Of a stretch of DNA of 64,000 nucleotides, positions 1 through 9,196 are shown in pieces. The notes under the pieces were generated by a model that saw only the letters and a list, made by a program, of their open reading frames with translations, made no database searches and was not told where the DNA came from. The stretch spans positions 2,728,001-2,792,000 of the forward strand of contig NZ_CP099734.1 of the NCBI RefSeq assembly GCF_025398175.1, in the 5' to 3' direction. A program made the position numbers and the translations under genes. Source of the DNA: Photobacterium sp. TY1-4. GTDB lineage: Bacteria; Pseudomonadota; Gammaproteobacteria; Enterobacterales; Vibrionaceae. The stretch's first letter is position 1, and every line of letters starts with the position of its first letter.

Positions 1-266
1 ACTTCGATCGGCGTCGGCTCCGGACGGCCCGGGCGAAACTCCTGGGCGATCACACTGGTTCCCTTGGGAATATCCTTCACCTCCAGCATGTTCTGCACCC
101 CGAAGGCAAACTTCATTGAGCCGGCGATCTGTTTGAACTTCAGGACGTCCATCTCAGAGAACGACAGCAAGAGGACGAAGAAACACATCAACAGCGACAT
201 CAGATCAGCGAAGGTGCCCATCCACGGCGGCAGCCCCGGGGGGGGACATTTGCATTCGTCTTCCAT
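1..266 (-). CDS. pomB: PomB, sodium-driven flagellar stator subunit (3' part missing)
   Basis: Only the N-terminal 88 residues lie in the window; the gene runs off the left edge. PomB joins PomA in the inner-membrane stator that couples Na+ influx to flagellar rotation, and its C-terminal part (not seen here) anchors to peptidoglycan. The N-terminus has a short Cys/Pro-rich cytoplasmic tip (CKCPPPGLPPW) followed by one transmembrane helix. Asp21 in the GTFADLMSLL segment is the equivalent of the ion-binding Asp of MotB/PomB. The ATG at 266 lies 9 nt after the pomA stop, with a G-rich ribosome-binding stretch just before it, so the two genes are cotranscribed. The Cys/Pro-rich tip is typical of the Vibrio sodium type rather than proton-type MotB. 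Confidence 0.93.
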   Translation of the reverse strand, partial: MEDECKCPPPGLPPWMGTFADLMSLLMCFFVLLLSFSEMDVLKFKQIAGSMKFAFGVQNMLEVKDIPKGTSVIAQEFRPGRPEPTPIE

Positions 267-275
267 ACGCGCCCC

Positions 276-1037
276 CTACTGATCGCCGTCAATCGTACGT
301 TTTTTCTCGTTGAGATAGTTCTTCAGGTAACCGTCAATCACCCGTGGGTTCTGACCGTCCTGAATCGCCAGCACCCCGTCCAGGATCAAGCGACGATTGA
401 GCTTCTCTTCGTCTTTGCGCAGTTCCAGTTTGGCGGCAATCGGCAACATCACCATGTTGGCCAGCATCGCGCCATACAGGGTCGTCAACAGGGCGACGGC
501 CATTGCCGGACCGATGGATTTAGGATCATCCATGTTCGACAGCATGGCCACCAGACCGATCAGGGTCCCGATCATCCCCATCGCCGGGGCCACATCCCCC
601 AGCGCCTTAAAAATACCCGCACCCTGCTCATGGCGCTCGTTGGTCAGGGAAATATCTTTCTGCAGCGTCGCCCGCACCACATCGGCATCGTGGCCATCCA
701 CCAGCAGGTCAATCCCCTTGCGCAAGAATGAGTTTTCGACTTCCATCTCTTCCAGGGCCAGGAAGCCCCCTTTGCGCGCGGCATCCGCCATTTCAACAAC
801 TTTGGCAATCAGATCTTCCGGATTATCGGTCTTGAACATGAATGCTTTGACCGCAATTTTGGTCGCGCCGAAAAACTGGCCGACACTGTACTGCATCAAC
901 GCCACGAACGTTGAGCCACAAAATACGATCAGGATCGACTGCGTATCAATGAACATATTGATACTGCCGCCCAATACCATTGCCATGATGACAAAGGCAA
1001 AAGAGCCGATTAAGCCGATAAGGGTCGCCAAATCCAC
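276..1037 (-). CDS. pomA: PomA, sodium-driven flagellar stator subunit
   Basis: At 253 residues this is full length for PomA, the four-helix inner-membrane partner of PomB. Two hydrophobic segments lie near the N-terminus and two around residues 150-205, separated by a large cytoplasmic loop. In that loop Arg88, Lys89, Glu96, Glu97 and Glu99 sit at the positions known in Vibrio PomA to contact the rotor protein FliG, and Asp31 matches a residue implicated in Na+ handling. The gene is first in a pomA-pomB operon and is divergent from xseB across about 200 bp, the order known from Vibrio chromosomes. The ATG at 1037 begins the conserved MDLATLIGLIGSF start. Identification as PomA rather than proton-type MotA rests on this local sequence and on the neighbouring pomB. 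Confidence 0.96.
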   Translation of the reverse strand: MDLATLIGLIGSFAFVIMAMVLGGSINMFIDTQSILIVFCGSTFVALMQYSVGQFFGATKIAVKAFMFKTDNPEDLIAKVVEMADAARKGGFLALEEMEVENSFLRKGIDLLVDGHDADVVRATLQKDISLTNERHEQGAGIFKALGDVAPAMGMIGTLIGLVAMLSNMDDPKSIGPAMAVALLTTLYGAMLANMVMLPIAAKLELRKDEEKLNRRLILDGVLAIQDGQNPRVIDGYLKNYLNEKKRTIDGDQ

Positions 1038-1154
1038 CGAGAGTTCTCCAATTTAGCCAATTACTTTGCTTGGGGTATTCTAACCAACTCAAACTGTATC
1101 GGCACCCTTGAATTTAGATTTAGCCTGGTTGTCGGCAAAATACGAAAATAACTG

Positions 1155-1182
1155 TTGGTCCCACAGAATCCTGTGAGATAAT
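1155..1182 (+). promoter_or_regulatory. Candidate sigma-70 promoter for xseB-ispA-dxs
   Basis: TTGGTC (1155-1160) and GATAAT (1177-1182) are separated by 16 bp and lie about 60 bp before the xseB start. A short inverted repeat, CACAG/CTGTG, sits in the spacer. The call is based on consensus similarity only. Confidence 0.4.
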
Positions 1183-1240
1183 TTGACCCTAATACGTCTC
1201 TACGTTATTTTTCCTGCACTTAAATTACAGTGAACCCCGT

Positions 1241-1483
1241 ATGGCAGCTAAAAAACCTGAAAAAATGGCGTTTGAAGCCGCACTGGACGAACTCGACGGC
1301 ATCGTCAATGAACTGGAATCCGGCGACATTGCTCTTGAGGACGCATTAAAAAAATTTGAGCGTGGTATCGCGCTAGCACGCAGCAGCCAGCAAAAGCTGA
1401 CCCAGGCTGAACAGCGTGTCGAAATTCTGCTTCAGGCAGATGATCAAGCCCCCCTGACTGAATTTGATGCGAATCATGAATAA
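1241..1483 (+). CDS. xseB: Exodeoxyribonuclease VII small subunit
   Basis: This 80-residue acidic helical protein is the small subunit of exonuclease VII, which degrades single-stranded DNA into oligonucleotides; several XseB chains bind one XseA. The sequence begins with a charged MAAKKPEKMAFEAAL segment and carries the family signature FEAALDELDGIVNELESG followed by a second helix (FERGIALARSSQQKL), the two-helix hairpin expected for XseB. The large subunit, xseA, is encoded about 32 kb away at 33,826. xseB is first in a tight operon with ispA and dxs, the standard arrangement in enterics and vibrios. Its stop codon overlaps the ispA start. Confidence 0.97.
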   Translation: MAAKKPEKMAFEAALDELDGIVNELESGDIALEDALKKFERGIALARSSQQKLTQAEQRVEILLQADDQAPLTEFDANHE

Positions 1484-2378
1484 CTCTTCATCCCTGTCAT
1501 CCTCCCTGCAGTACTACCTCCAGCGGAATAACCAACAACTGGCCCAGTGGCTGGCGGCACAACCTTACGCCGAGCAGACCCTGGTCGAAGCCATGAAACA
1601 CGGAACCCTGCTGGGCGGCAAACGGGCTCGCCCTTATCTGACCTATGTCACCGGCCAGATGCTGGGAGCTGACTGCGATGATTTGGATACTCCGGCCGCT
1701 GCGGTCGAGTGTATCCACGCCTATTCATTGATCCATGATGATCTGCCGGCGATGGATGATGACGAGCTGCGCCGCGGCCAGCCGACCTGTCACATCGCGT
1801 TTGACGAAGCCAGCGCCATTCTGGCCGGGGATGCCCTGCAGACCCTGGCGTTTGAAATCCTGGCAACCGGACAACTGAGCGAGCAAGGCGAAGCCTACCG
1901 GATCCGCATGGTCCGCGAACTGGCCCGGGCTTCCGGTGCTGCCGGCATGTGTCTCGGTCAGGCGCTGGATCTGGCCGCCGAAGGCCAGCAAATCTCGCTG
2001 GCACAGCTGGAAACCATTCATAAGCACAAAACCGGGGCACTGATCCGGTGTGCGATCCGCCTCGGCGCCCTGGCTGCCGGAGAGCGTGGCGTGGCCGTCC
2101 TGCCGCAACTGGACCGCTACGCAGAAACCATCGGGCTGGCTTTCCAGGTTCAGGACGATATCCTCGATATCACCAGTGATACCGATACCCTGGGCAAACC
2201 ACAGGGCTCCGACATCGCGCTGAACAAAAGCACCTACCCGGCCCTGCTCGGTCTGGAGGGCGCGCAACAAAAAGCACAGCAACTTTACCAAGAAGCGCTA
2301 CAAGCCTTGGCTGCAATACCCTACAATACAGACCAACTCGAAGTTTTCGCCCGATACGTCATCGAGCGCAATAACTAA
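1476..2378 (+). CDS. ispA: Farnesyl diphosphate synthase (geranyltranstransferase)
   Basis: IspA condenses dimethylallyl diphosphate with two isopentenyl diphosphates to make farnesyl diphosphate, the precursor of quinone side chains and undecaprenyl carriers. The first Asp-rich motif (HDDLPAMDDD) is near residues 87-96, the second (QVQDDILD) near residue 225, and GGKRARP is the usual substrate-binding Lys/Arg motif. The ATG at 1476 gives about 300 residues, the family length, and overlaps the xseB stop as ATGAATAA. An ATG at 1467 and a TTG at 1464 are in frame and also possible, and none has a clear Shine-Dalgarno sequence, which fits translational coupling to xseB. The gene sits directly before dxs, which feeds the same isoprenoid pathway. 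Confidence 0.96.
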   Translation: MNNSSSLSSSLQYYLQRNNQQLAQWLAAQPYAEQTLVEAMKHGTLLGGKRARPYLTYVTGQMLGADCDDLDTPAAAVECIHAYSLIHDDLPAMDDDELRRGQPTCHIAFDEASAILAGDALQTLAFEILATGQLSEQGEAYRIRMVRELARASGAAGMCLGQALDLAAEGQQISLAQLETIHKHKTGALIRCAIRLGALAAGERGVAVLPQLDRYAETIGLAFQVQDDILDITSDTDTLGKPQGSDIALNKSTYPALLGLEGAQQKAQQLYQEALQALAAIPYNTDQLEVFARYVIERNN

Positions 2379-2399
2379 AATCAGTAAAAGCGCCAAATT

Positions 2400-4259
2400 A
2401 TGACACTGGATATTTCAAAATACCCGCATCTGGCTCTGGCCAACACCCCAGATGAACTCCGTTTGCTCCCCGCAGACAGCCTGCCTGCGGTTTGTGATGA
2501 GCTACGGACCTATTTACTGAATACGGTAAGCCGCAGCAGTGGTCATTTTGCCTCCGGCCTGGGTGCCGTAGAGCTGACCGTGGCCCTGCACTATGTCTAC
2601 AACACCCCGTTTGATCACCTGATCTGGGATGTGGGTCACCAGGCCTATCCGCACAAAATTCTGACCGGCCGTCGCGAGGCGATGCCGACCATTCGCCAGA
2701 AGGATGGGATCCATCCGTTCCCGTGGCGGGAAGAAAGCGAATACGACGTCCTGTCGGTCGGCCACTCCTCGACCTCCATCAGCGCCGGTCTCGGCATGGC
2801 GATTGCCGCTGAGAAAGAAGGCCTGGGCCGCAAGGTGGTCAGCGTGATCGGCGACGGTGCCATTACGGCCGGGATGGCGTTTGAAGCCATGAACCATGCC
2901 GGGGATGTCCATTCCGACATGCTGGTGATCCTCAACGACAACGAGATGTCGATTTCGGAGAACGTCGGCGCCCTGAACAACCAGTTGGCGCGGATCCTGT
3001 CCGGCAATCTCTATACCACCTTCCGTGAAGGCGGCAAGAAAGTACTGTCCGGCGCGCCGCCGATCAAAGAGCTGGTCAAACGTGCAGAAGAGCATCTCAA
3101 AGGGATGGTGGTGCCCGGCACCATGTTCGAAGAGCTGGGCTTTAACTATATCGGCCCGATCGACGGCCACGATGTGGCAGAGCTGGTCAAAACGCTGAAG
3201 AACATGCGCAACCTCAAAGGGCCGCAGTTCCTGCATATCATGACCAAAAAAGGCAAAGGGTATGCGCCGGCGGAAGCCGATCCGATTAACTACCATGCGG
3301 TGCCGAAGTTCGATCTGACCCAGAATCCGATCCCGAAAGCCAAAAGCCTGCCAACCTTCTCCCATATCTTTGGCGACTGGCTGTGCGACATGGCCGCCGA
3401 AGACAGCAAGCTGATGGCGATCACCCCGGCGATGCGCGAAGGTTCCGGCATGGTCCGCTTCTCGAAAGAATACCCGGAGCAGTATTTTGACGTCGCGATT
3501 GCCGAGCAGCATGCCGTCACCCTGGCAACCGGGATGGCCATCGGTGGCTATCACCCGGTGGTGGCGATTTACTCGACCTTCCTGCAACGCGGCTATGATC
3601 AGCTGATCCACGATGTCGCCATCATGAACCTGCCGGTGATGTTTGCCATCGACCGCGGCGGTCTGGTCGGTGCCGACGGCCAGACGCACCAGGGCTCGTT
3701 TGATCTCAGCTATATGCGCTGTATCCCGAATCTGGTGATCATGGCGCCGAGCGATGAGAACGAATGCCGCCAGATGCTCTACACCGGCCACATGCATCAG
3801 GGGCCGAGCGCAGTACGCTATCCGCGCGGCAGCGGCACCGGTATCACGCCGGAGCGCGAGATGACTGCACTGGAAATCGGCAAAGGCGTGGTGCGCCGTC
3901 AGGGCGAAAAGGTTGCGATCCTCAGCTTTGGCACCATGCTGGGCTACGCGCTGGAAGCAGCCGAAAACCTCAATGCGACGGTGGCAGACATGCGGTTTGT
4001 CAAACCGCTGGATGAGGCGCTGATCCTTGAGCTGGCCGCCAACCATGACGTGCTGGTGACCGTGGAAGAGAATGCCATCGCTGGCGGTGCCGGCAGCGGC
4101 GTCAATGAATTCCTGATGAAGCAGAAAGTCCTCAAGCCAGTGCTGAACCTGGGCTTGCCGGATCGTTTCATCGAGCAAGGGACTCAGGCCGAGCTCCATG
4201 CCCTGCTGGACATCGACGGTCCGGGCATCGAGAAGCAAATCCGCGCTTATCTGGACTAA
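2400..4259 (+). CDS. dxs: 1-deoxy-D-xylulose-5-phosphate synthase
   Basis: Dxs is the thiamine diphosphate-dependent enzyme that joins pyruvate and glyceraldehyde 3-phosphate in the first step of the non-mevalonate isoprenoid pathway. The 619-residue length is normal. The N-terminal domain has conserved His49, the GDGA motif at 151-154 and the ND pair near 179-180 that complete the cofactor and Mg2+ site. The middle pyrimidine-binding domain has the AIAEQHAV segment with the catalytic Glu, and [15 protein letters not shown] follows. The transketolase C-terminal domain is complete. dxs follows ispA by 21 nt and is the last gene of the unit, ending in a hairpin terminator. ispG, which acts later in the same pathway, is also in this window. 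Confidence 0.98.
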   Translation: MTLDISKYPHLALANTPDELRLLPADSLPAVCDELRTYLLNTVSRSSGHFASGLGAVELTVALHYVYNTPFDHLIWDVGHQAYPHKILTGRREAMPTIRQKDGIHPFPWREESEYDVLSVGHSSTSISAGLGMAIAAEKEGLGRKVVSVIGDGAITAGMAFEAMNHAGDVHSDMLVILNDNEMSISENVGALNNQLARILSGNLYTTFREGGKKVLSGAPPIKELVKRAEEHLKGMVVPGTMFEELGFNYIGPIDGHDVAELVKTLKNMRNLKGPQFLHIMTKKGKGYAPAEADPINYHAVPKFDLTQNPIPKAKSLPTFSHIFGDWLCDMAAEDSKLMAITPAMREGSGMVRFSKEYPEQYFDVAIAEQHAVTLATGMAIGGYHPVVAIYSTFLQRGYDQLIHDVAIMNLPVMFAIDRGGLVGADGQTHQGSFDLSYMRCIPNLVIMAPSDENECRQMLYTGHMHQGPSAVRYPRGSGTGITPEREMTALEIGKGVVRRQGEKVAILSFGTMLGYALEAAENLNATVADMRFVKPLDEALILELAANHDVLVTVEENAIAGGAGSGVNEFLMKQKVLKPVLNLGLPDRFIEQGTQAELHALLDIDGPGIEKQIRAYLD

Positions 4260-4285
4260 GTCCGCCCTTCTCGTTCAACGCGTTC

Positions 4286-4313
4286 AAACGGCTCCCTTGC
4301 GGAGCCGTTTTTT
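4286..4313. terminator. Rho-independent terminator after dxs
   Basis: The stem AACGGCTCC/GGAGCCGTT is followed by a run of T on the plus strand. A shorter A run on the left side may also let it serve the convergent gene that ends at 4312. Confidence 0.85.
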
Positions 4314-6390
4314 ATGGTGACTCCGAAGACGATACGCGTTTCAGCACCGCACCTTCATACCCCCCCAGTTCGATATAGCGCATCGGCTCGCTCAGGCTAC
4401 CGTCATAGAACACCCGCTGGTAATCGCCCGGCAGCGATACCCGCAGCGGTTTAGCCAGCAGGAAGCTCTGCATATCATGCGCTTTCACCGCCCGGTACAC
4501 CACCAAGCCGTCACTGTAACGACGCGCCATCACCCCTTCGTTCGGCACCACCCCGTACCAACCGCTCCGGTAGAGCCAGAACCAGTTGGCCGGCAACAGC
4601 GCAATATTGCCCAACTGGGTGGTCGTGGTCTTGGCGCTGTCCTTGTCGTTCACCCACTGCACCAGCTTGTAGCCGCCGGGTGGCGTGATCGGGTGGCCGA
4701 TATCGATATTCAGCATCCCGGTCGGCTGGTAGGCCCAGTTCTTCGGCACGCCCCCGCGGTACCAGTTGCGCACCGTCGTGTTCCCGCTGCCATACAAATG
4801 GGTCTGGTTCCAGCTGTGGTAGTAAGTCAGCCCCGGCACATTAAAGAAATAGTACTGCGCCAGACCGGTTTCGATATCCTGCTGCCAGGCCCGGGCCGAG
4901 GTCGGTGACAGATCGCTTCTGCCGCCTTTGACCGAGGCCATGATCAAACTCTTGTCCCCGGCTTTACCCAGCGCAAACTGCTCCCAGCCCTGTTGCATCC
5001 GCGTCAGCCCCATCGCCGGATGGAGATAGTGCTCGCGCAGCCAGAAATCAACCATCGACCGCAGCTTGGCCGGCCAGACCGCGCTCTGCCACACATTCAG
5101 GCGCGAGATATTGGCCGCCAGCCAGCGAGTTTGGGTGCGCTGTTTCACCAGCTGTAAGAAATCGGCCTGCTGCACCGCGTAAGTGGTGGCCGCCGATTCC
5201 GTTCCGGCCCGCGCTGACAACTCTGCAATCCGACCGCCCTGAGTCACCCGGAACTGATTCTCGCCCAGCAACTGGGCCATGTCATCGTTATAACCCCCAC
5301 TCAGCCCCTGGCGCAGCCAGTCGGCCTGGTACCAGCCGACCCTGAACTGGTTCCAGGCCGGATCAGCAAAATTCGTCCGGTACCAGCAGGTACCGGGCCA
5401 TTGATGCCCGGCCGGGATCAGTCGGGCCTGATGGCGAAAGCGGGCACTGGCATTGCGGTTCGCCCGATCGGCAAATTCGGCATCATCAATGTAACCGTCC
5501 CCATTGCGATCGTTTTGCCCGTCCCAACCCGGAATGGCTAAACTGCCCGGCTCCCGCGTCAGCCAGGGCTGAAACTGCAGTCCATGCACCCGGGTGGCCG
5601 TCGGCCACTGAAGCCGAATCATCCAGGTTTTCAGGCCATTCTCCAGGCCGCGCTTGCCACTGTTGAGCTGACGGCCCTGATAGACGGCCCGCACACTGGA
5701 CCAGGCGCCAGCCTGGGCCATTGTACCGGTCTGGATCAGCTGCTTTGCCTCGCCAACCCGGCTCTGCCAGCGCAGCGCAACCGGCTGCCAGTCGCCGACG
5801 GCTCCCGCTGCATCGGCAACGGCCCGGCTCGCCTGCGGCGGCTGGAGGGCGGTGATCTGCACGCTGTCAAACGGATAAGCGGCCATGGCGATCAGGGCAT
5901 CGCCGGGCTGAAGGGTGAGCGGGAGACGAGCCGTCGAATACTGATCATTACGGACCAGCAGCAAATGGTATGGTTGGCCTTCCAGCAGGTAATCCAGACC
6001 GCTGCTGAGGCGCTCAGCCGCCAGCACCGTATCTTCGGCAAAATGCAGGTAACCATCTTCCAGGTCCAGTCCCCGGCCCGCCGCTTCGCGGCTCAACCAG
6101 GCGGTCTGTGGCCCGGGGCGACAATTGAGCTTTTGGCTGTAGATGTAGCCGATAGCGACCAGAGACTGGTTGACTGTGGCATCGTGCATGCTCCCCAGTA
6201 CCAAATCAGCATGGCGCCCTTCCCACTGTTTCACCGCATCTGCGGTATCGAAGTAAGAGGTGGCCTCCGGCTCATCCCATCCCCCGGGCAGGACCCAGGC
6301 CGTGCCAGTCGAAGGATAAACTTGGGGATAGACCGGAAATGCGATCCAGACCATCAAAAGCAAGGCGCACTGCCACCACCGATTCAGCAT
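4312..6390 (-). CDS. Secreted protein of unknown function, glycosidase-like architecture suspected
   Basis: I do not recognise this 692-residue protein as a named family. It begins with a short basic stretch and a hydrophobic core (residues 8-22) that looks like a Sec signal peptide, so export is likely. Residues 294-306 (DRNGDGYIDDAEF) match an EF-hand or dockerin-type calcium loop. A GGYNDD segment at 365-370 resembles the acidic pairs found in glycoside hydrolase-like TIM barrels. The last 60 residues, with SLPGDYQRVFYDG and a hydrophobic end, resemble the small beta-sandwich that closes many glycosidases. Trp and Tyr are abundant, as in carbohydrate-active proteins. It stands alone, convergent with dxs and separated from pgpA by a terminator. 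An exopolysaccharide-related hydrolase is an inference; no catalytic residue is established. Confidence 0.75.
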   Translation of the reverse strand: MLNRWWQCALLLMVWIAFPVYPQVYPSTGTAWVLPGGWDEPEATSYFDTADAVKQWEGRHADLVLGSMHDATVNQSLVAIGYIYSQKLNCRPGPQTAWLSREAAGRGLDLEDGYLHFAEDTVLAAERLSSGLDYLLEGQPYHLLLVRNDQYSTARLPLTLQPGDALIAMAAYPFDSVQITALQPPQASRAVADAAGAVGDWQPVALRWQSRVGEAKQLIQTGTMAQAGAWSSVRAVYQGRQLNSGKRGLENGLKTWMIRLQWPTATRVHGLQFQPWLTREPGSLAIPGWDGQNDRNGDGYIDDAEFADRANRNASARFRHQARLIPAGHQWPGTCWYRTNFADPAWNQFRVGWYQADWLRQGLSGGYNDDMAQLLGENQFRVTQGGRIAELSARAGTESAATTYAVQQADFLQLVKQRTQTRWLAANISRLNVWQSAVWPAKLRSMVDFWLREHYLHPAMGLTRMQQGWEQFALGKAGDKSLIMASVKGGRSDLSPTSARAWQQDIETGLAQYYFFNVPGLTYYHSWNQTHLYGSGNTTVRNWYRGGVPKNWAYQPTGMLNIDIGHPITPPGGYKLVQWVNDKDSAKTTTTQLGNIALLPANWFWLYRSGWYGVVPNEGVMARRYSDGLVVYRAVKAHDMQSFLLAKPLRVSLPGDYQRVFYDGSLSEPMRYIELGGYEGAVLKRVSSSESP

Positions 6391-6465
6391 GACTCACCAT
6401 AGGTTTCACCGGATAACTTACTTACAGCCTAGTCGATATGCAGCTAGTCTCCTGATTTTTATTAT

Positions 6466-6504
6466 TTTTCTTAAAAATAAAACACCGCGCAAGTGCGCGG
6501 TGTT
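6466..6504 (-). terminator. Rho-independent terminator after pgpA
   Basis: The stem ACACCGCGC/GCGCGGTGT with a four-base loop is followed on the minus strand by TTTTATTTTT. It ends the long nrdR/rib/nusB/thiL/pgpA run. Confidence 0.88.
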
Positions 6505-6528
6505 AATTCGTGTTTAATGCGGGGAGAG

Positions 6529-7014
6529 TTACCAACCCAGCCCGTAGCCCAGGGCCCATAAGCTGATCATCGCCATCACCCCGGCCAGCAGATCATCGGC
6601 CATGATCCCGAGCCCGCCGTGAACATGCTTGTCCAGCCAGCTGATCGGCCACGGCTTGACCATGTCAAAAAAGCGAAACAGCATAAAACCGGCCAGCAAC
6701 CACTGCCAACTCACCACCGGCGCAACCGCCATGGTGATCCAGAAGCCGACAAACTCATCCCAGACAATGCTGCCGTGATCATGCACACCCATATCATCGG
6801 ATGTTTTCTGACAAATGGTGATCCCCACCAGCGATGCCACCAGGATCAGAAGCAAGTAAAGGGTAAACGGCAACTCAGCCATCAGCAGGTAAAACGGCAC
6901 CGCAGCCAACGTGCCCATGGTGCCCGGAATCACCGGGGAGAGACCACTGCCAAAGCCGGTTGCCAACAAGTGCCAGGGATTTTTCAGATTAATTTTATCT
7001 TTTGGATTTGCCAC
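6529..7014 (-). CDS. pgpA: Phosphatidylglycerophosphatase A
   Basis: PgpA dephosphorylates phosphatidylglycerol phosphate to phosphatidylglycerol at the inner membrane. The 161-residue protein has the family motifs in order: GTMGTL near residue 32, the catalytic-region DHGSIVWDEFVGFW near residue 78, FRFFDMVKPWPI near residue 112 and GLGIMADDLLAG near residue 134. Three to four hydrophobic helices surround them. It follows thiL with only a few bases between the stop and start, in the nusB-thiL-pgpA order common to gammaproteobacteria, and is the last gene before the terminator. Confidence 0.97.
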   Translation of the reverse strand: MANPKDKINLKNPWHLLATGFGSGLSPVIPGTMGTLAAVPFYLLMAELPFTLYLLLILVASLVGITICQKTSDDMGVHDHGSIVWDEFVGFWITMAVAPVVSWQWLLAGFMLFRFFDMVKPWPISWLDKHVHGGLGIMADDLLAGVMAMISLWALGYGLGW

Positions 7015-7017
7015 GTA

Positions 7018-7992
7018 TTACTCCGCAAAGTGGTCATAACCATGAAGCTGCCAGTCCAGCGGCACCTCACCGCGCATCAGGGTGATCCCCTGGCCGGAGC
7101 GGAGCTGGCCGATACAGGTCGCCTGAACCCCACTGTGCGCCAGCGCGGTGTCAATCGCGCCACGATTTTGCTCCGGCACGGTAAAGCAAAGCTCGTACTC
7201 TTCACCACTGCTCAGCGCCAGTTGCAGGGCGCGATCGCGCTCCGGCGCGAACCGGCACAGCTCCGGTGACAACGGCAGTTTCTCCACATCGATCACCGCC
7301 GCCAGGCCGGAGCGGGTCAGGATATGGCCGAGATCGGCAATCAGGCCGTCAGAGATATCCAGCGCTGCGGTTGCAATGCCACGCAGCGCCTGCCCGGCCA
7401 GGATCCGCGGTTGCGGCAGATAATGACGCGCCAACAGACAATCCCGAAGCTGCGGGTCCGCCACCTGCTGTTGTCCCAGCACCAGCGCCAAACCGGCGGC
7501 ACTGTCGCCCAGATTGCCGGTGACATACACCCAGTCACCCGAGTTCGCTCCGCTGCGGGTCAGCGCCTCGCCCTGTGGCACAAAGCCATGGACGGTGATG
7601 GTGATGCTGAGCGGGCCCTTGGTGGTATCCCCGCCCACCAGCTGGACATTGTAATATTCAGCCAGGGCAAAAAAGCCCTGACAGAAACCAGCCAGCCAAA
7701 CTTCATCCGGCTCGGGCATCGTCAGTGCCAGTGACACCCAGGCCGGCGTCGCGCCCATGGCCGCCAGATCGCTCAGGTTGGAAGCCAGGGCTTTATGGGC
7801 GACCTTCGCCGGATCGGCCTCAGCCAGAAAGTGGGTTCCCGCCACCAGAGTATCGGTACTGACGGCCAGCTGGCTGCCGACCGGTACCGCCAGCAGCGCG
7901 CAGTCATCGCCAATCGGCAACACCACATCACGACGGCTGACGGCCTGATGCTCAAAATAACGGGCAATCAAATCAAATTCGTTACTAGCCAT
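7018..7992 (-). CDS. thiL: Thiamine-monophosphate kinase
   Basis: ThiL phosphorylates thiamine monophosphate to the active cofactor thiamine diphosphate. The 324 residues match the family length. Visible motifs are the metal-binding GDDCA near residue 28, [11 protein letters not shown] near residue 45, LSDLAAMGA near residue 73, GGDTTKGP near residue 120, the glycine-rich [12 protein letters not shown] and [10 protein letters not shown] in the C-terminal half. The PurM-like two-domain fold follows from these. It is tightly linked to pgpA downstream and separated from nusB by about 60 bp. Its product serves thiamine diphosphate enzymes such as Dxs, encoded nearby. Confidence 0.97.
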   Translation of the reverse strand: MASNEFDLIARYFEHQAVSRRDVVLPIGDDCALLAVPVGSQLAVSTDTLVAGTHFLAEADPAKVAHKALASNLSDLAAMGATPAWVSLALTMPEPDEVWLAGFCQGFFALAEYYNVQLVGGDTTKGPLSITITVHGFVPQGEALTRSGANSGDWVYVTGNLGDSAAGLALVLGQQQVADPQLRDCLLARHYLPQPRILAGQALRGIATAALDISDGLIADLGHILTRSGLAAVIDVEKLPLSPELCRFAPERDRALQLALSSGEEYELCFTVPEQNRGAIDTALAHSGVQATCIGQLRSGQGITLMRGEVPLDWQLHGYDHFAE

Positions 7993-8054
7993 ACTTTTTC
8001 AGATCCAGATAGAAAAAAGGCCAGCTTAGCTGGCCCTCTATCGTCTTCAATCGC

Positions 8055-8525
8055 TTACTTTTTGTTGCGAAGTGTTGGTGCTGCTTTATCCAGCACGCCG
8101 TTCACAAACTTGTGGCTGTCTTCCGCACCGAAGAGTTTCGCCAACTCGATCGCTTCGTTAATGACCACTTTGTAAGGAACGTCGTCACGCTTGACCATTT
8201 CGTACATCGCCAGGCGAAGCAGTGCCAGTTCCATCTGATCCAGATCCTGCAGCGGGCGCGACAGGTACGGACGCATTTTGCTGTCCAGCTCCTGGTGGTT
8301 CAGAACCACACCAGTGAACAGATCACGGAAGTAGACGACGTCTGTATGCGGAGCGGCCAGAACTGGTGCTTCAGCCTGGAACTCTTCTTCTTCAAACTTA
8401 TCCCCGGACAGGAAATGTTGCTCGATATCGGCAACATTGCCTTTCGTAATTTGCCAAGAATAAATCGCTTGGACAGCAAACTGACGTGCATTTCGACGTG
8501 CGGCTGGTTTCACAGTAACCCCCAT
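8055..8525 (-). CDS. nusB: Transcription antitermination protein NusB
   Basis: NusB binds boxA RNA together with NusE (ribosomal protein S10) and promotes antitermination on rRNA operons. At 156 residues it is slightly longer than E. coli NusB. The N-terminal RNA-binding Arg-rich stretch ([20 protein letters not shown]) and the C-terminal [13 protein letters not shown] helix with [10 protein letters not shown] are the family signatures. The start overlaps the ribH stop by one base (TAATG), indicating translational coupling. The ribH-nusB linkage is conserved in gammaproteobacteria. Confidence 0.97.
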   Translation of the reverse strand: MGVTVKPAARRNARQFAVQAIYSWQITKGNVADIEQHFLSGDKFEEEEFQAEAPVLAAPHTDVVYFRDLFTGVVLNHQELDSKMRPYLSRPLQDLDQMELALLRLAMYEMVKRDDVPYKVVINEAIELAKLFGAEDSHKFVNGVLDKAAPTLRNKK

Positions 8526-8995
8526 TAGGATTCGATTTGGGACAGGACATTGACCATTTCAAGCGCGCTTAGTGCAGCCTCTGCCCCTTTATTACCAGCC
8601 TTGGTACCGGCACGCTCAATGGCTTGTTCGATAGAATCAACAGTCAGAACACCGAATGCAACCGGAGTGTTGTACTCCAGAGCAACCTGCGCCAGACCTT
8701 TGTTACACTCTCCGGCAACATAATCAAAGTGCGGTGTACCGCCACGGATCACAGAGCCCAGCGCAACAATCGCATCGTAACGATCGCTCTTGGCAATCTG
8801 TTGTGCCACCAGCGGCAGCTCATAGGCACCCGGGCAACGAACAACTGTGATGTTGTCATCACTCACCTGACCCTGACGTTTCAGCGCATCAAGTGCGCCT
8901 TCCAACAGACTTTCGTTGATGAAGCTGTTGAAACGTGAAATTACGATAGCAACTTTTGCATTTGGTGCCGCGATGGCGCCTTCAATAACCTTCAT
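8525..8995 (-). CDS. ribH: 6,7-dimethyl-8-ribityllumazine synthase
   Basis: Lumazine synthase condenses 3,4-dihydroxy-2-butanone 4-phosphate with 5-amino-6-ribitylaminouracil, the penultimate step of riboflavin synthesis; the enzyme forms large hollow capsids. The 156 residues include the SRFN substrate motif near residue 20, the CPGAYELP segment near residue 54 and the phosphate-binding [19 protein letters not shown] segment with the catalytic His near residue 89. It follows ribBX after a gap of about 200 bp, in which I see only a small CGGTTT/AAACCG hairpin near 9022, and runs into nusB. The two donor substrates are made by RibBX and RibD, encoded just upstream. Confidence 0.97.
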   Translation of the reverse strand: MKVIEGAIAAPNAKVAIVISRFNSFINESLLEGALDALKRQGQVSDDNITVVRCPGAYELPLVAQQIAKSDRYDAIVALGSVIRGGTPHFDYVAGECNKGLAQVALEYNTPVAFGVLTVDSIEQAIERAGTKAGNKGAEAALSALEMVNVLSQIES

Positions 8996-9196
8996 GGGCC
9001 TTCCTGTGACTATGTCTTTTCCGGTTTGAGAAACCGCGGGAGTCTACCACACTTTATGGGTTATACCAATTTACTTGTGGGCCGCATCCCGCGACGGCAT
9101 CCGGGCCCCTGCGGCGTCTCAATCCAATTCAATTTGATATTCCCGGCAGCTGGCACGCCGCGGGAAAGTGAGCCAGCGGGTTACCGCCAAGCCCGG

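Noticed and set aside
2514..4238. 574-codon open frame antisense to dxs
   Set aside because: dxs is certain on the plus strand; long antisense frames arise from its G/C-rich third positions, and the antisense product resembles nothing and has no start signals.
9061..9080. TATACCAAT-type end resembling the terminal repeat of the palindromic element
   Set aside because: No matching inverted partner was found in the ribH-ribBX gap, so a second copy of the element cannot be supported.
8996..9196. Possible FMN riboswitch in the riboflavin cluster
   Set aside because: I looked for the conserved multi-stem FMN aptamer before ribBX, ribH and ribD and found only a small hairpin; the ribosomal starts are close to upstream genes.
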